This document shows positions 21,390-30,640 of a DNA stretch of 64,000 nucleotides, piece by piece. The DNA lies in NCBI GenBank assembly GCA_963575745.1, contig CAUYUJ010021693.1, positions 237,768 to 301,767 on the forward strand. Reading direction: 5' to 3'. A model generated the notes under the pieces. That model saw nothing but the letters and a program-made list of their open reading frames with translations. It had not been told where the DNA came from and did not search any database. How positions within the stretch are numbered: the stretch's first letter is position 1; each line of letters opens with the position of its first letter. The position numbers and the translations under genes were made by a program. This stretch comes from Prorocentrum cordatum. Taxonomy: Eukaryota; Sar; Dinophyceae; Prorocentrales; Prorocentraceae.

Positions 21390-21485
21390 GTTTATATATA
21401 TATATATATAGATATACATATATATATATATGTATATATATGTATACATATACATATTGTCTGCATATATATATATATACACATA
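21390..21485. repeat. TA-rich microsatellite
   Basis: Interrupted (TA)n with GTATACATA variants. Confidence 0.9.
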
Positions 21486-21489
21486 TACG

Positions 21490-21995
21490 AAAAGCGTGAT
21501 CCACCGCCGCTTTACTGTGGAAAATTGCCCCCCTTTTCCTCCAGAGCCTGGGGGTCCCCCCCCTTTGAAAATCTCACCCACCCACCCCTGCTGGAACCCC
21601 CCCTTCCCTCGCCTCCCCCGGCAATAACCCCCCCCTCCCCTAACCCCCCCCCTCCCCGTCGAAAACCGGGGGGGGTCGCTACCGGTTCGACCCCCCCCCT
21701 CGAAAACCGGAGGGGGGCTCACTACTGGTTCGAACCCCTCCCCACCCCCCCACTCACCGCCAGCAAACGACTCTCGGTCCCTACCACCGTCCGCGCCACA
21801 TCCCCCACTGTTGTTCCCAGCACCACTGTCCTCACCAACACTGTCCCCACTGGTTCCACCACCGTCCCTACTGTCCCCACCAATGCTCCCACCACTGTCG
21901 CACTGTCCCCACTGTCCCCACCACTGTTCCCACAACGGTTCCACTCTCCCCACTTTCTCCACGGCCCCAACAACTGCCCAACTAACCCGGAGAAA
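21490..21995 (+). repeat. C-rich dispersed element with CACTGTCCC minisatellite, copy 1
   Basis: Begins GCGTGATCCACCGCCGCT, TTACTGTGGAAAATT (also at 46,485), then C-runs with two GGTTCGA(AC)CCCC motifs, then a CCCCACTGTCCCCACCA-like minisatellite (21790-21960). Related copies: 33,290-33,790, 46,485-46,632 and 52,500-53,790. Confidence 0.85.
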
Positions 21996-22079
21996 CTATT
22001 AAGGACCCCCCCCCCCCTCTCCGGCGAAACGATATCCCCCCCGCACCTGGACGCGTTAACTCCGGCACCTGCGGCTAGG

Positions 22080-22760
22080 AGGAGGAGGAGGAAGCACATC
22101 GCCTGAGACATCCTCGCATTTCTTAATAGAATTTGCCAAATCGCCTGAGACATCCTCACATGTCTTAATAGACTTGGCCAAATCGCCTGAGACATCTTCA
22201 TATGTCTTAACAGAATTGGCCAAATCGCCTGAGACATCCTCACATGTCGTACGAGAATTGGCCAAATAGCTTGAGACATCCTCACATTTCTTACGAAAAT
22301 TGGCCAAGTCGCTAAAGAAATCCTTACATATCTTAATACAATTGCCCAAATCGCCTGAGACATCAACGCATTTCTTAATAGGATTGGCCAAATCGCTTGA
22401 GACGTCGTCGCATTTCCAAATAGAACTTGCCAAATTGCTTGAGACACCCTCACATTGCTTAATAGAATTTGCCAAATCGCCTCAGACATCCTCACATGTC
22501 TTAATAGAATGTGCTAAATCGCCTCAGACATCCTCACATTTCTTAATAGAATTCGCCAAATTGCTTGAGACATCCTCACATTTCTTATTAGAATTGGCCA
22601 AATCGCTTGAGGCATCCTCACAGTTCTTATTAGAATTGGCCAAATCGCCTGAGACATCCTTACATTCTTAGTAGAGTACATTAAATCGCCTGAGACATCC
22701 TCACATTTCTTAACAAAATTTGCCACATCGCTTGAGACATCCTCACATTGCTTAATCCTT
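22080..22760 (+). repeat. 42-bp satellite, block 1
   Basis: About 16 monomers of 42 bp built from GCCAAATCGCCTGAGACAT, CCTCACATTTC and TTAATAGAATTG. Because 42 is a multiple of 3, open frames appear on both strands: plus AKSLETSSHFLIE-like, minus SIKKCEDVSGDLAN-like, each a 14-residue repeat. I do not call a gene. Confidence 0.95.
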
Positions 22761-23040
22761 CTCCTCCTCCTTCCCCCTCTCCCTCCTTCCCCCCCAGCTC
22801 GCCTTTTCGCAGTCCTGGCAATATTAGGGCAACCTTTCAGTGCTCAGGAGAGTTCCTGCCTGTGCCTGCCGCCCTTTCAGAGCTCAAGCGTTCAGTTTTC
22901 ATATGAGATTGGCCAAATCGCTTGAGACGTCCTCACATTTCCAAATAGAACTTGCCAAATTGCCTGAGACATTCTCGCAATTCTTATCAGCATTTGCCAA
23001 ATCGCCTGAGACATCCTCACATGTTTTTTTTAACTAGCAT
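22761..23040. repeat. CT-rich tract and three stray 42-bp monomers
   Basis: Pyrimidine-rich 22757-22800, unique sequence to 22900, then about three 42-bp monomers (22905-23030) ending just before the gene candidate at 23127. Confidence 0.75.
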
Positions 23041-23126
23041 TCCTGGCTCAGGATTCAGGCTTCAGGCTTATTTCAGCGCACTCAGGCTAACCCCAGGAGC
23101 AGGTCACGCACTCAGGACTTTCAGCG

Positions 23127-23763
23127 ATGGCTTTCAGCGCCGCCGTCGCCGTGGCCGTGGCCGTGGGCGCGGTCGCCGTCAGCGTGGTGGCCTTCAGCCC
23201 TGAGGTGTTTCAGGTTGATCAGAAGTATCAGAACCTGACTCTCGGCCGTTCGGTGCTCGCCCTGCTCGGCGTTGTCAGCGAGATCAGCTACACGCTCAGC
23301 AAGCTCACTGCGTACTCAGAGGATCTCCAGTACACCGTCAGCGGGATCAGCATGAGGACGAGCTTCATCGAGAGGCGCCTCATGGGGCTCGAATTCAGTC
23401 CTTTTGAATGCGCTCGTCAGGTGACGTCAGCTCTCCTCGAATGGGACTTAGCTCAGGATCAGCAATACTGCTCCAGGCAAGCGTTTCAGCAGCTCTCGCG
23501 GTACTCGCGCAACTTCTATCAGAGGACTCAGGAAGTGGCATCGTCAGTCCAGCTCAGCATGATCATCAACAAGGCGATCGAACAATCAGGGCTCGACGGC
23601 AAGAGCAGGAAGATTCAGATCGTCAAGGCGGACGGACCTCAGCCGCGACTGGAACAGCAACTTCCACGGTCAGGGCCTCAGCTACAATGAGGCGGCCTCG
23701 TTGCACCACAACATGGCTCAGCTCAGTGAGGCTCAGCGCGTGGACTTCTACGGCTTTAGCTGA
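23127..23763 (+). pseudogene. unknown protein, signal-like N terminus, frameshifted
   Basis: Unrecognised. The ATG at 23127 opens a frame whose first ~26 residues are almost all Ala/Val, like a signal peptide or membrane anchor. A mixed-composition region with Gln/Ser/Tyr-rich helical stretches follows (DQKYQNLTLGRS, SRYSRNFYQRTQEV). The annotated frame stops at 23690, but a coherent continuation (SRDWNSNFHGQGLSYNEAAS ... VDFYGFS) lies in the +1 frame and stops at 23761-23763. The switch coincides with a tandem GGAC duplication (23630-23637), which would explain it; an assembly error is possible. A truncated relative of the 5' part lies at 27,000-27,136. The region is packed with TCAG. Introns cannot be excluded. 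Confidence 0.5.
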
Positions 23764-24034
23764 GCGCAGTCAGCGCAGCCCGCCTCATGAGACAGCTCAG
23801 GGTTTTTCTTCAGCGACAGCCTTGACTGAGGCGTCGTTCACGCGGTTTTCAGCGCTCGCAATTTACGCAAGCCCGCCGCTCATTTCAAGTACCCTGAGCT
23901 CAGAAAGGCTTCGTTCAGGCGCTCGCAAGTAAAGCGAGACAGCCGCCCATTTCGATTAGGCTCAGTGCCCGCTACGTCAGCGAATGAGCCTTCCCAGCGC
24001 CTCGCAAAAATGAAAACCCTGGCAATCGAGGACT
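23764..24034. other. TCAG-rich 3' flank
   Basis: No further gene. TCAG remains frequent. GATTAGGCTCAGTGCC at about 23955 is only loosely like a spliced leader and is not claimed as one. Confidence 0.4.
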
Positions 24035-24165
24035 AAGAGTAAGAGTGGGAGTGGGAGGAGGGGGAGTAGGAGTAGGAGAGGTTAGGAGTATGAGTAGGAG
24101 CAGGAGTAGGAGCAAGAGTAGGAGTAGTATTACGAGTAGGAGTAGACGTAGGTGTAGGAATTTGC
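24035..24165. repeat. AGTAGG purine-rich microsatellite
   Basis: Interrupted GGAGTA/AGTAGG repeat. Confidence 0.88.
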
Positions 24166-24179
24166 CAAATCGCTTGAAA

Positions 24180-25690
24180 CATCTTCATATTTCTTCAACG
24201 TATTTTTCCCTCAGTTGTTTCCAGCTTTTCCTTAGGTGTCCCAGCTTTTCCCAGCTTCTCCTGAGGTTCTCCCAGCTTGTCATGAGCTTGTCCTTCGCTT
24301 TTCTCAGCGTTTCTGAATTTTTCGTTAGCGTTTCTGAACTTTTTCCTAAGTTGCCCTTAACTGTTTGAGCTGTTCCTCAGCTTTTCTCAGCTGTTCCTTA
24401 GCTTGTCTCATCTTTTCGTCAGGTTTTCCTCAGCTGTTGTTGGCGTTTCCTTAGGTGTTTGCTTTAACGTTTCCTTAACTGTTCACAAATTTGCTTAACT
24501 TGTCTTTAGTTTTCTTAGCTGTTGTCAGCTTTTCTTTAGATATTATGAGCTTTTCCTTAGCTGTTCTGAGCGTTTCCTTAGCTTTTCTGAGCTGTTCCTT
24601 AGCTGTTCTAAGCTGTTTTAACATAAGTTGTCCTTAACTGGTTGAGCTGTTCCTCAGCGTGTCTCAGCTTTTCCTTAGCGTTTCTCATTGTTTCGTCAGC
24701 TTTTCCTCAGCTTTTCTTAGCTGTTCCTTGGGTTGTTGCTTTAACGTTTCCTTGGCGTTCCAGTGGTTTGCTTAACTTTTCTTCAGTGTTATTAGCTTTC
24801 GTCAGCGTTTCCTTAGATTGACTCAGCTTTTCCTTAGCTCTTCTCAATTGTTCCTTAGGTTGTCTTCGCTTTTCCTTAGCTGTTCTCTCGGGTCTCCAAG
24901 CTTTTCCTTAGCTTTTCGGAGCGTTTTTTCATAATTGTGTCCTTAACTGTTTGAGCTGTTCCTCAGCTTGCATCAGCTTTTCCTTAGCGTTTCGCATCTT
25001 TTCGTCAGCGTGTCCTCTGCTTTGCTTAGCTATTCCTTGGGTGTTTGCTTTAACGTTTCCTTAGCTTTTCACGAATTTGCTTAACTGTTCTTTAGTTGTC
25101 TTAGCTGGTGTCAGCTGTTCCTTAGATTTTATCAGCTTTTCCTTAGCTTGTTCTCAGTTGTTCCTTAGGTTGTCTTCGCTGTTCCTTAGCTTTTTCTCAT
25201 GATTTTCCCAGCTTGTCCTTCGCGTTTTCTAAACGTTTTCTGAGCGTTTCCTTAACTGTTTGAGCTGTGCCTCAGCTGTTCTGAGCGTTTCCTTAGCTTT
25301 TCTCATCGTTTCGTCGGCTTTGCCTTAGCTTGTCTTAGCTGTTCCTTGGGTTTTTGCTCTAACGTTTCCTTAGCTGTTCACAAGTTTGCTTAACTTTTCC
25401 TTTGTTTTCTTAGCTTTTGTCAGCTGTTCCTTGGATTTTCTCAGCTGTTCCTTAGCTTTTCTCAGTTGTTCCTTAGGTGTTCTTCGCATGTCCTTAGCTT
25501 TTCTTTCGGCGTTCCCAGCTTTTCCTTAGCTTTTCCGAGCTTCTCCGAATTTTTCTTTAACTGTTTGAACTGTTCCTCAGCTTTTCTCAGCTTTTCCTTA
25601 GCTTTTCTCATCATCGCGTATGTTTTTCTTTAGCTTTTCTTAGCTGTTCCTTGGGTTGCTGCTTTAACGTTTCCTTAGCGTTTCGCAAGT
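24180..25690 (+). repeat. AGCTTTTCCTT array, ~10.5-bp unit, ~309-bp higher-order repeat
   Basis: Alternating AGCTTTTCCTT (11) and AGCTGTTCTC (10) units: around 24377 the TCAG/TTAG motifs fall at 24377, 24387, 24398, 24408, 24419 and 24429. A larger unit is marked by GCTTTAACGT (one copy GCTCTAACGT) at 24461, 24738, 25047, 25356 and 25661, i.e. spacings 277, 309, 309 and 305. No gene. Confidence 0.92.
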
Positions 25691-25825
25691 TTGCTTGAAG
25701 ACATATGAGCATATGTATTTTTTCAAGGGACGTAGGTATAGCATTGGAGCCTGAGACATCCTCACATTTCTTAACAACATTGGCCAACTCGCTTGGCTCA
25801 TTCTCTTAATTATTAATATGATTAT

Positions 25826-26035
25826 TTTTTGTCCGGGCGCTAAGATAACGCCGCGGTGCCGAGCGGGAGGGATGCCCTCGAGTGGACTACCCCCTACGAT
25901 TGCCGAAAAAAAACACATTCTTCAAAGGAGTTCCAATAGAAACCTCATAAGGAAAGAGAAGAGAGAGAACAAAAAAAAAGCTGAGCTAAACGAAACGCAA
26001 ATCAGGAAGAAGAAGAAATCGCCAATTCGCCTCAG
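25826..26035 (+). repeat. GCTAAGATAACGCC element, copy 1
   Basis: TTTGTCCGGGCGCTAAGATA, then GATGCCCTCGAGTGGACTAC, CCCCTACGA and GCCGAAAAAAAA, then AGAAACCTCAT and A/G-rich sequence. Copies 2 and 3 lie at 29,690 and 30,335. This copy is the most diverged. Confidence 0.75.
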
Positions 26036-26044
26036 ACTTCCAGA

Positions 26045-26235
26045 ACAATCTTATTAGAATTGGCTAAATCGCCGGATACATCCTCGCATTTCTCAATCGA
26101 ATTTGCGAAATCGCCTGAGACATCCTCGCAATTCTCATTAGCATTGGCCAAATCGCTTGAGACATCCTCATATTTCTTGGTCAAATTTGCGAATTCGCCT
26201 GACACATCCTCACACTGCTTCAGAGCACTCCAGAG
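26045..26235 (+). repeat. 42-bp satellite, block 2
   Basis: About four and a half 42-bp monomers. Confidence 0.92.
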
Positions 26236-26239
26236 AGGC

Positions 26240-26395
26240 ATTCCGCAGAACGGTGAAGAGAACCAAAGACTCCTGCACGGCCCAGGGAGCTTCCGAATAA
26301 TCCAAGATGGCCGAGAGGTGTCAGAAGAATCCAAGACGGGCCCAGACGTATCGCAAGGGGTTCTCATAGCAGGGCCCTGGAGATGCCTTCAGCCA
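26240..26395 (+). repeat. duplicated block L, copy 1 (5' part)
   Basis: CCGAGAGGTGTCAGAAG, AATCCAAGACGG, CAAGGGGTTCTCAT and GCAGGGCCCTG match 31,262-31,375. Confidence 0.75.
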
Positions 26396-26840
26396 AGGGC
26401 CCCTCGCCTTCCCTCGGTGGCCAGGGCCTCTCAGGGCCCAGGGAGCTCTTATTCTCAGAGGCCTTCGGCCGATCCGCTTGACCCTCTCCCCTCCTCGGGA
26501 CTCAGGGTCTCCCAGGGCCCAGGTAGCTCTTATTCTTAAAGGCCTTCGACCGATCCGTCTGACCCTCTCCCCCCCCTCGGGGTCCAGGGCCCCCCGGGGC
26601 CCAAGGAACTCTTATTATCAAAGGCCTTCGGCCGATCCGTCTGGCACCATCTCCCCTCGGGGCCCAGGGCCTCCCAGGGCCCAGGGAACTCTTATTCTCA
26701 GAGGTCTTCGGCCGATCCGTCTGACCTTGTCCATCCCTCGGATCCAGGGCCTCCCAGGGCTCAGGGAGCTTTTGTTTTCACACGCCTTCGGCCGATCCGT
26801 CTGGCCTTGTCTCCCCTCGGGACCCAGGGCCTTTCAGGGC
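26396..26840 (+). repeat. 80-bp satellite, array 1
   Basis: Five to six monomers with GAGGCCTTCGGCCGATCCG, GACCCTCTCCCC, CGGGGCCCAGGGCCTC and AGGGAGCTCTTATTCTCA. TTCG anchors at 26464, 26545, 26627, 26707 and 26787. It is the source of most of the 440-codon frame starting at 26478. Confidence 0.92.
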
Positions 26841-27136
26841 CTCAGGTGTTCGGGGGGCTCAGATGTCTTGCCTGCGGCGTCTTGGAACGTCTCAGGGTCC
26901 AGGAGGCATTTCCAGGAGAGCCCGCGACGGCCCAAGAGTTCCACGCGGCTCAGGGAGCACTTCTCGGTAGCCTTGCTGGCCCAGGACTCAGGCTTCAGGT
27001 TTATTACTTCAGCGCACTCAGGCTACTCAGAAGTGTGTCAGCGATGGCCACCATCGTCTCTGTCAGCGCGGCGTGCGCCGTTGCCATGGCTGTGGGCGCC
27101 TTCGCCGTGGCCACAAGCATTGGCCAAATCGCCTGA
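26841..27136 (+). pseudogene. truncated relative of the 23.1-kb gene
   Basis: Bases 26985-27045 match the 5' flank of the gene at 23127 (CTCAGGCTTCAGG, TTTCAGCGCACTCAGGCT versus CTTCAGCGCACTCAGGCT, GTCAGCGATGGC). An ATG at 27043 opens an Ala/Val-rich N terminus like the first gene, but after 26 codons it runs into a 42-bp satellite monomer and stops at 27134-27136. Bases 26841-26960 are shared with 31,939-32,065. It looks like a gene start cut off by satellite. Confidence 0.6.
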
Positions 27137-27195
27137 GACATCCTCACATTTCCTAGTCGAAATGGCCAAATCGTGTGAGACATCCTCGCATTTCT
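27113..27195 (+). repeat. 42-bp satellite, two monomers
   Basis: Two 42-bp monomers replace the body of the truncated gene copy. Confidence 0.88.
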
Positions 27196-27299
27196 TATGC
27201 GCGGTGCGTGCGTGCCTTATCCATTCCGCAATTGTTTTGGCTTCAGTGAGATACCGTCAGTTTCCACTGCGTCTCGTCAGTTTCACGCTGCTCAGCTCG

Positions 27300-27852
27300 A
27301 TGTCGGAGCGTCCGCATGGCAGCTTAGAGGCCCCGCGCCACGAGGTCATGGGAGACTCGTTGCGCCTTCAGCTGTTCTGCGACAACTTGCCTCAGGAATT
27401 GCAGGGAGTTCTACGCTTCAACATCCCTGCTCAGATAGAGATATTGTCTCGTCCGTCAGAGGCGGCCAGTTCCTCGGGGCGTTCAGGGCAGGCTGCTCCA
27501 GTACTTTCTCAGCGCGATGAGGTGGGCGATGTTCAGCCTCAGGCTGATGCTGCGCCTCCAGCCAAAAGGCACAGGGTTGCTGATCAGGAGGAATCAAGAC
27601 GAGATTCCTCGAGTGATGTGGAGATCGTAGGTTCCTCTCAGCACGGTCAGACGGACATCTCAGCGAGCCGTTCCCAGCCGCCTCCCAAGGGCACCCTTCA
27701 GATGCCTGATCAGAGCTCAACGACTCCTTTGCTTCCGACGGATGGCTCCTTTCAGAGAGCTTCTCAGCTGGACTCTGAGCCAGTGTTTTTTTCCTGCTGA
27801 TGAGTCGTTGTCTCAGCCCGAGACATGCCTGGCCGCTCTGTCGCAGTTCTAG
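27300..27852 (+). pseudogene. candidate nuclear protein, unknown, one-base frameshift
   Basis: Unrecognised. The frame from ATG 27300 has varied, protein-like composition, unlike the upstream satellite-derived part of the same open frame. It contains a basic PPAKRHRV stretch like a nuclear localisation signal, followed by acidic/Ser residues and DVEIVGSS, which resembles a SUMO-interacting motif (hydrophobic core V-E-I-V). The frame ends at 27800 just after a run of seven T (27786-27792). With six T it would continue as FFPADESLSQPETC to a TAG at 27850-27852. This may be a homopolymer error or true decay. The start is uncertain, and the candidate could be an exon. TCAG is dense here too. Confidence 0.45.
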
Positions 27853-28130
27853 GTGGCATGCTGAGCCACTCAGTTGAGGGGGGAGGGAAGAGAAGCAGGG
27901 AGGGAGGAGGACAGAGGATTTCATATTTCCATATTCAGGACTTCATGTCCTCAGGCTCCATATGTCAGTGCCAAGTCTGGACTAATCTTGCTGTGCGTAG
28001 TTTTGCAGTGCGTGGCCGAGTCTTGCGGTGCTCGCGAAACCGCTCTTTCAGAAAGAAATCAGCTAGCAAGTGGTTATTGTTAATTCGATTGTGTTGTCTC
28101 AGATATCAGTGCATTCGTTTGCAATTCTCG
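27853..28130. other. no gene seen
   Basis: Purine-rich stretch (27875-27915), then unique sequence up to the 42-bp repeats. Confidence 0.4.
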
Positions 28131-28320
28131 CAATTCTTATCAGCATTGGCGAAGTCGCCTGAGACATCCTCGTACTTCCTCATATAATTTGTCAATTCGC
28201 CTGAGACATCCTCGCATTTCTTTACAACATTGGCCAAATCGCTTAAACCATTATTTCACTCATTAGTATAATTGGTCAACTCGCTTGCTACATCCTCAGA
28301 TTTCTTAGTAGAAGCAGGAT
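28131..28320 (+). repeat. 42-bp satellite, block 3
   Basis: About four diverged monomers. Confidence 0.85.
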
Positions 28321-28399
28321 AATGAAAACAGACAGGAGGAGGAGGAGAAAGATAAGAGCGAGGACGACGACCATGATGTCCCGTGGTTTTGTTTTGTGT

Positions 28400-29440
28400 T
28401 TGTCCGGGTGCCGATATTGCTAATGATAACTTTGTTTCCGATTTCCCTTAGTGTGTTCCTTTGTTTTTTTGTTAGCTTCTTCCTTAGCTTTTCTCAGTTA
28501 TTCCTTAGCTGTTCTCAGCTGTTCCTTAGCTGTTCCTTAGCTTCTCTCAGCCTTTCCTTCACTGTTCATATGTTTCTTAGTTGTTCTCAGCTATTACTTT
28601 GTTTTGTTTTCAAGTTGTCCTCAGCTTTCTTTTGGTTGTCTTAATCTTTCTCAGCTGTTTCTAGGTTCTCTCAGCTTGCTCTTAGTTTTCTCGGCATTCC
28701 TGAGCTTTTCTCAGCTTTTCGAAGCTCTTCCTTAGTTTTGTTTCGCAGCTTTTCCTTAATAAGTTTGTCCCTGTTGTTCCGTAGCTTTTCTCAGCTTTTC
28801 CTTATCTTTTCCCAGCATAGTTTTTCTTTACTTTTCCTTGGGAAAGAGGGCGGCAGGGAGGGGAGGGCGAGCTTAGCCTGTCAGGCAGATGTTGTGCTGA
28901 GTTTCTCTCAGCAATCTTCAGGCCACAGTTCAGAGATCCAGCGCATCAGCGCAATACTTCTGGCCGCAGTTCCCGCAGGTTTCAAGCTGAGGACTCGCTC
29001 AGCGCACTCCAAGCTGGAGTTCCGGTCGCCTGCCCAGGCCGCTTCGTTTTAGTCGGATCCAGCGCGTCAGCGCGATGCTTCTGGCCGCAGTTCCCGCAGG
29101 TTTCAAGCTGAGGACTCGCTCAGCGCAATAACAGTAGCATCACGGTAGCAGTCACGCGGTAGCATCACGGTAGCACCACGGTAGCATCACGGTAGTATCA
29201 CGGTAGCATCACGGTAACAGTAGCATCACGGTAGCAATAACAGTAGCATCACGCCATCAGGTTTCATCGTCATCACGGTAGCAGTAACAGTTACGGTGTC
29301 AGCAGTACCTGTGACACTCGCCTTATTCTTATTATTGTTCTTATTCGCATTTTCATTCATATTCTTGTTTCTGATTGCAATTCCAATTGGGATGCATCCG
29401 AGGCGGGACGCAGGAATTACTCACTTCCCCTTCAAATGCG
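28400..29440 (+). repeat. duplicated block R, copy 1
   Basis: Partner of 32,230-33,200. Content: TTTGTCCGGGTGC with GCTAATGATAAC (28400-28430), an AGCTTTTCCTT-type array (28460-28830), a GGGAAAGAGGGCGGCAGGGA segment, an internal 75-bp direct repeat (TTCTGGCCGCAGTTCCCGCA at about 28960 and 29080), an AGCATCACGGT tandem repeat (29125-29280) and an AT-rich tail ending near the GGGATGCATCCGAGGCGGG segment. The 104-codon frame at 28738 and its twin are repeat-derived. Confidence 0.88.
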
Positions 29441-29499
29441 CAAGCGAATCAGCGCCTCAATCAATGCCTCTTGCTCGTTGTCAATTCGATTCAATTGTT

Positions 29500-29690
29500 T
29501 CAGATTGGAATGGGCCAAGTCGACTGAGACATCCTCCCCATTCTTGTGAGAACCTGCGAAATCGTTTGAAACATCCCCACACTTCTTGGTAGCATTGGCC
29601 AGATCGCCTGAGACATCCTCAGATTTCTTAATAGAATTGGCAAACTCGCCTGAGACATCCTCGCATTTCTTAAACAAATTGCCAAATCGC
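29500..29690 (+). repeat. 42-bp satellite, block 4
   Basis: About four monomers, leading into the GCTAAGATAACGCC element. Confidence 0.9.
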
Positions 29691-29955
29691 CTGAAACATC
29701 AGTTGTTCATTGGGCCTCTCAGCCATGTCCTGGTTGTCAGGAGTAACTATCTACCATTGGTGTCTTCCGACGATTAGTTACGGCGACGACGAGCACGATC
29801 TGGCTGCCACACGGATATTTGTTTTGGGCCGGGTGCTAAGATAACGCCACGGTGCGGGGCGGGGGCGATGCCCTCGGGTGGACCACCCCCTACGACGGCC
29901 GAAAAACACGCATTTCTCTAACGGATCAGAACAAAGAGGCGAGAAGGAAAACGGG
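29690..29955 (+). repeat. GCTAAGATAACGCC element, copy 2
   Basis: Very similar to 30,335-30,640 over about 235 bp: GGGCCTCTCAGCCATGTCCT, GGTGCTAAGATAACGCCACG, GATGCCCTCGGGTGGACCAC and GACGGCCGAAAAA. Copy 2 lacks the AGTAGAAACCTCAT segment present in copies 1 and 3. Confidence 0.88.
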
Positions 29956-30335
29956 GAAATCGCTCGAAACATCCTCACACGTCTTAGTAAAATGGCACAA
30001 CTCGCCTGAGACATCCTCGCATTTCTTCTTAGAATTAGCGAAATCGCTTGAGGCATCCTCACATTGCTTAACAGAATTGTCCAAATCGCTTGAGCACCCT
30101 CACATTTCTTATTAGAATTTGCCAAATCGCTGGAGACATCCTCACATGTCTTAATAGAAATTGGCCAAATCCCCTGAGACATCCTCACATTTCTCCATAG
30201 AATTGGCCAAATCGCTTGAGACATCCTCACATTGCTTAACAGAATTGTCCAAATCGCATGGGACATCCTGACACTTCTTCGTAGTATTGGCCAAATCGCC
30301 TGAGACATCCTCGCATGTCTTAAACAAATTGCCAA
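29956..30335 (+). repeat. 42-bp satellite, block 5
   Basis: About nine monomers. Confidence 0.93.
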
Positions 30336-30640
30336 ATCGCCTGAAACATCAGTTGTGTCTTGGGCCTCTCAGCCATGTCCTGGTTGTCAGGAGTAATTAT
30401 CTACCATTGGTGTCTCCCGACGATTACAGCGACGACGAGAACGATCTGGCTGCCACGCGGATATTTTTGTTGGCCGGGTGCTAAGATAACGCCACGGTGC
30501 GGGGTGGGGGCGATGCCCTCGGGTGGACCACCCCCTACGACGGCCGAAAAAAAACGCATTTCTCTGAAGGATTTTCAGTAGAAACCTCATCGGAAAAAAA
30601 ACAACCGGATCAGAACAAAGAGTTGAGAAGGAAGAGGGGG
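30336..30640 (+). repeat. GCTAAGATAACGCC element, copy 3
   Basis: Third copy; contains both the CTCTCAGCCATG part shared with copy 2 and the AGTAGAAACCTCATCGG, GAAAAAAAAC part shared with copy 1. Confidence 0.88.

Noticed and set aside
22080-22760. CRISPR-like regularly spaced repeat
   Set aside because: 42-bp monomers are directly adjacent with no unique spacers, and the context is eukaryotic satellite DNA.
23940-23970. Relict dinoflagellate spliced leader (CCCATTTCGATTAGGCTCAG)
   Set aside because: Only loosely similar to the leader as I remember it, with an internal insertion. TCAG and GGCTCAG are common throughout this region.
26478-27800. One 440-residue protein
   Set aside because: The first ~270 codons are 80-bp satellite, shared block L and 42-bp repeat. 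Only the part from 27300 is protein-like.
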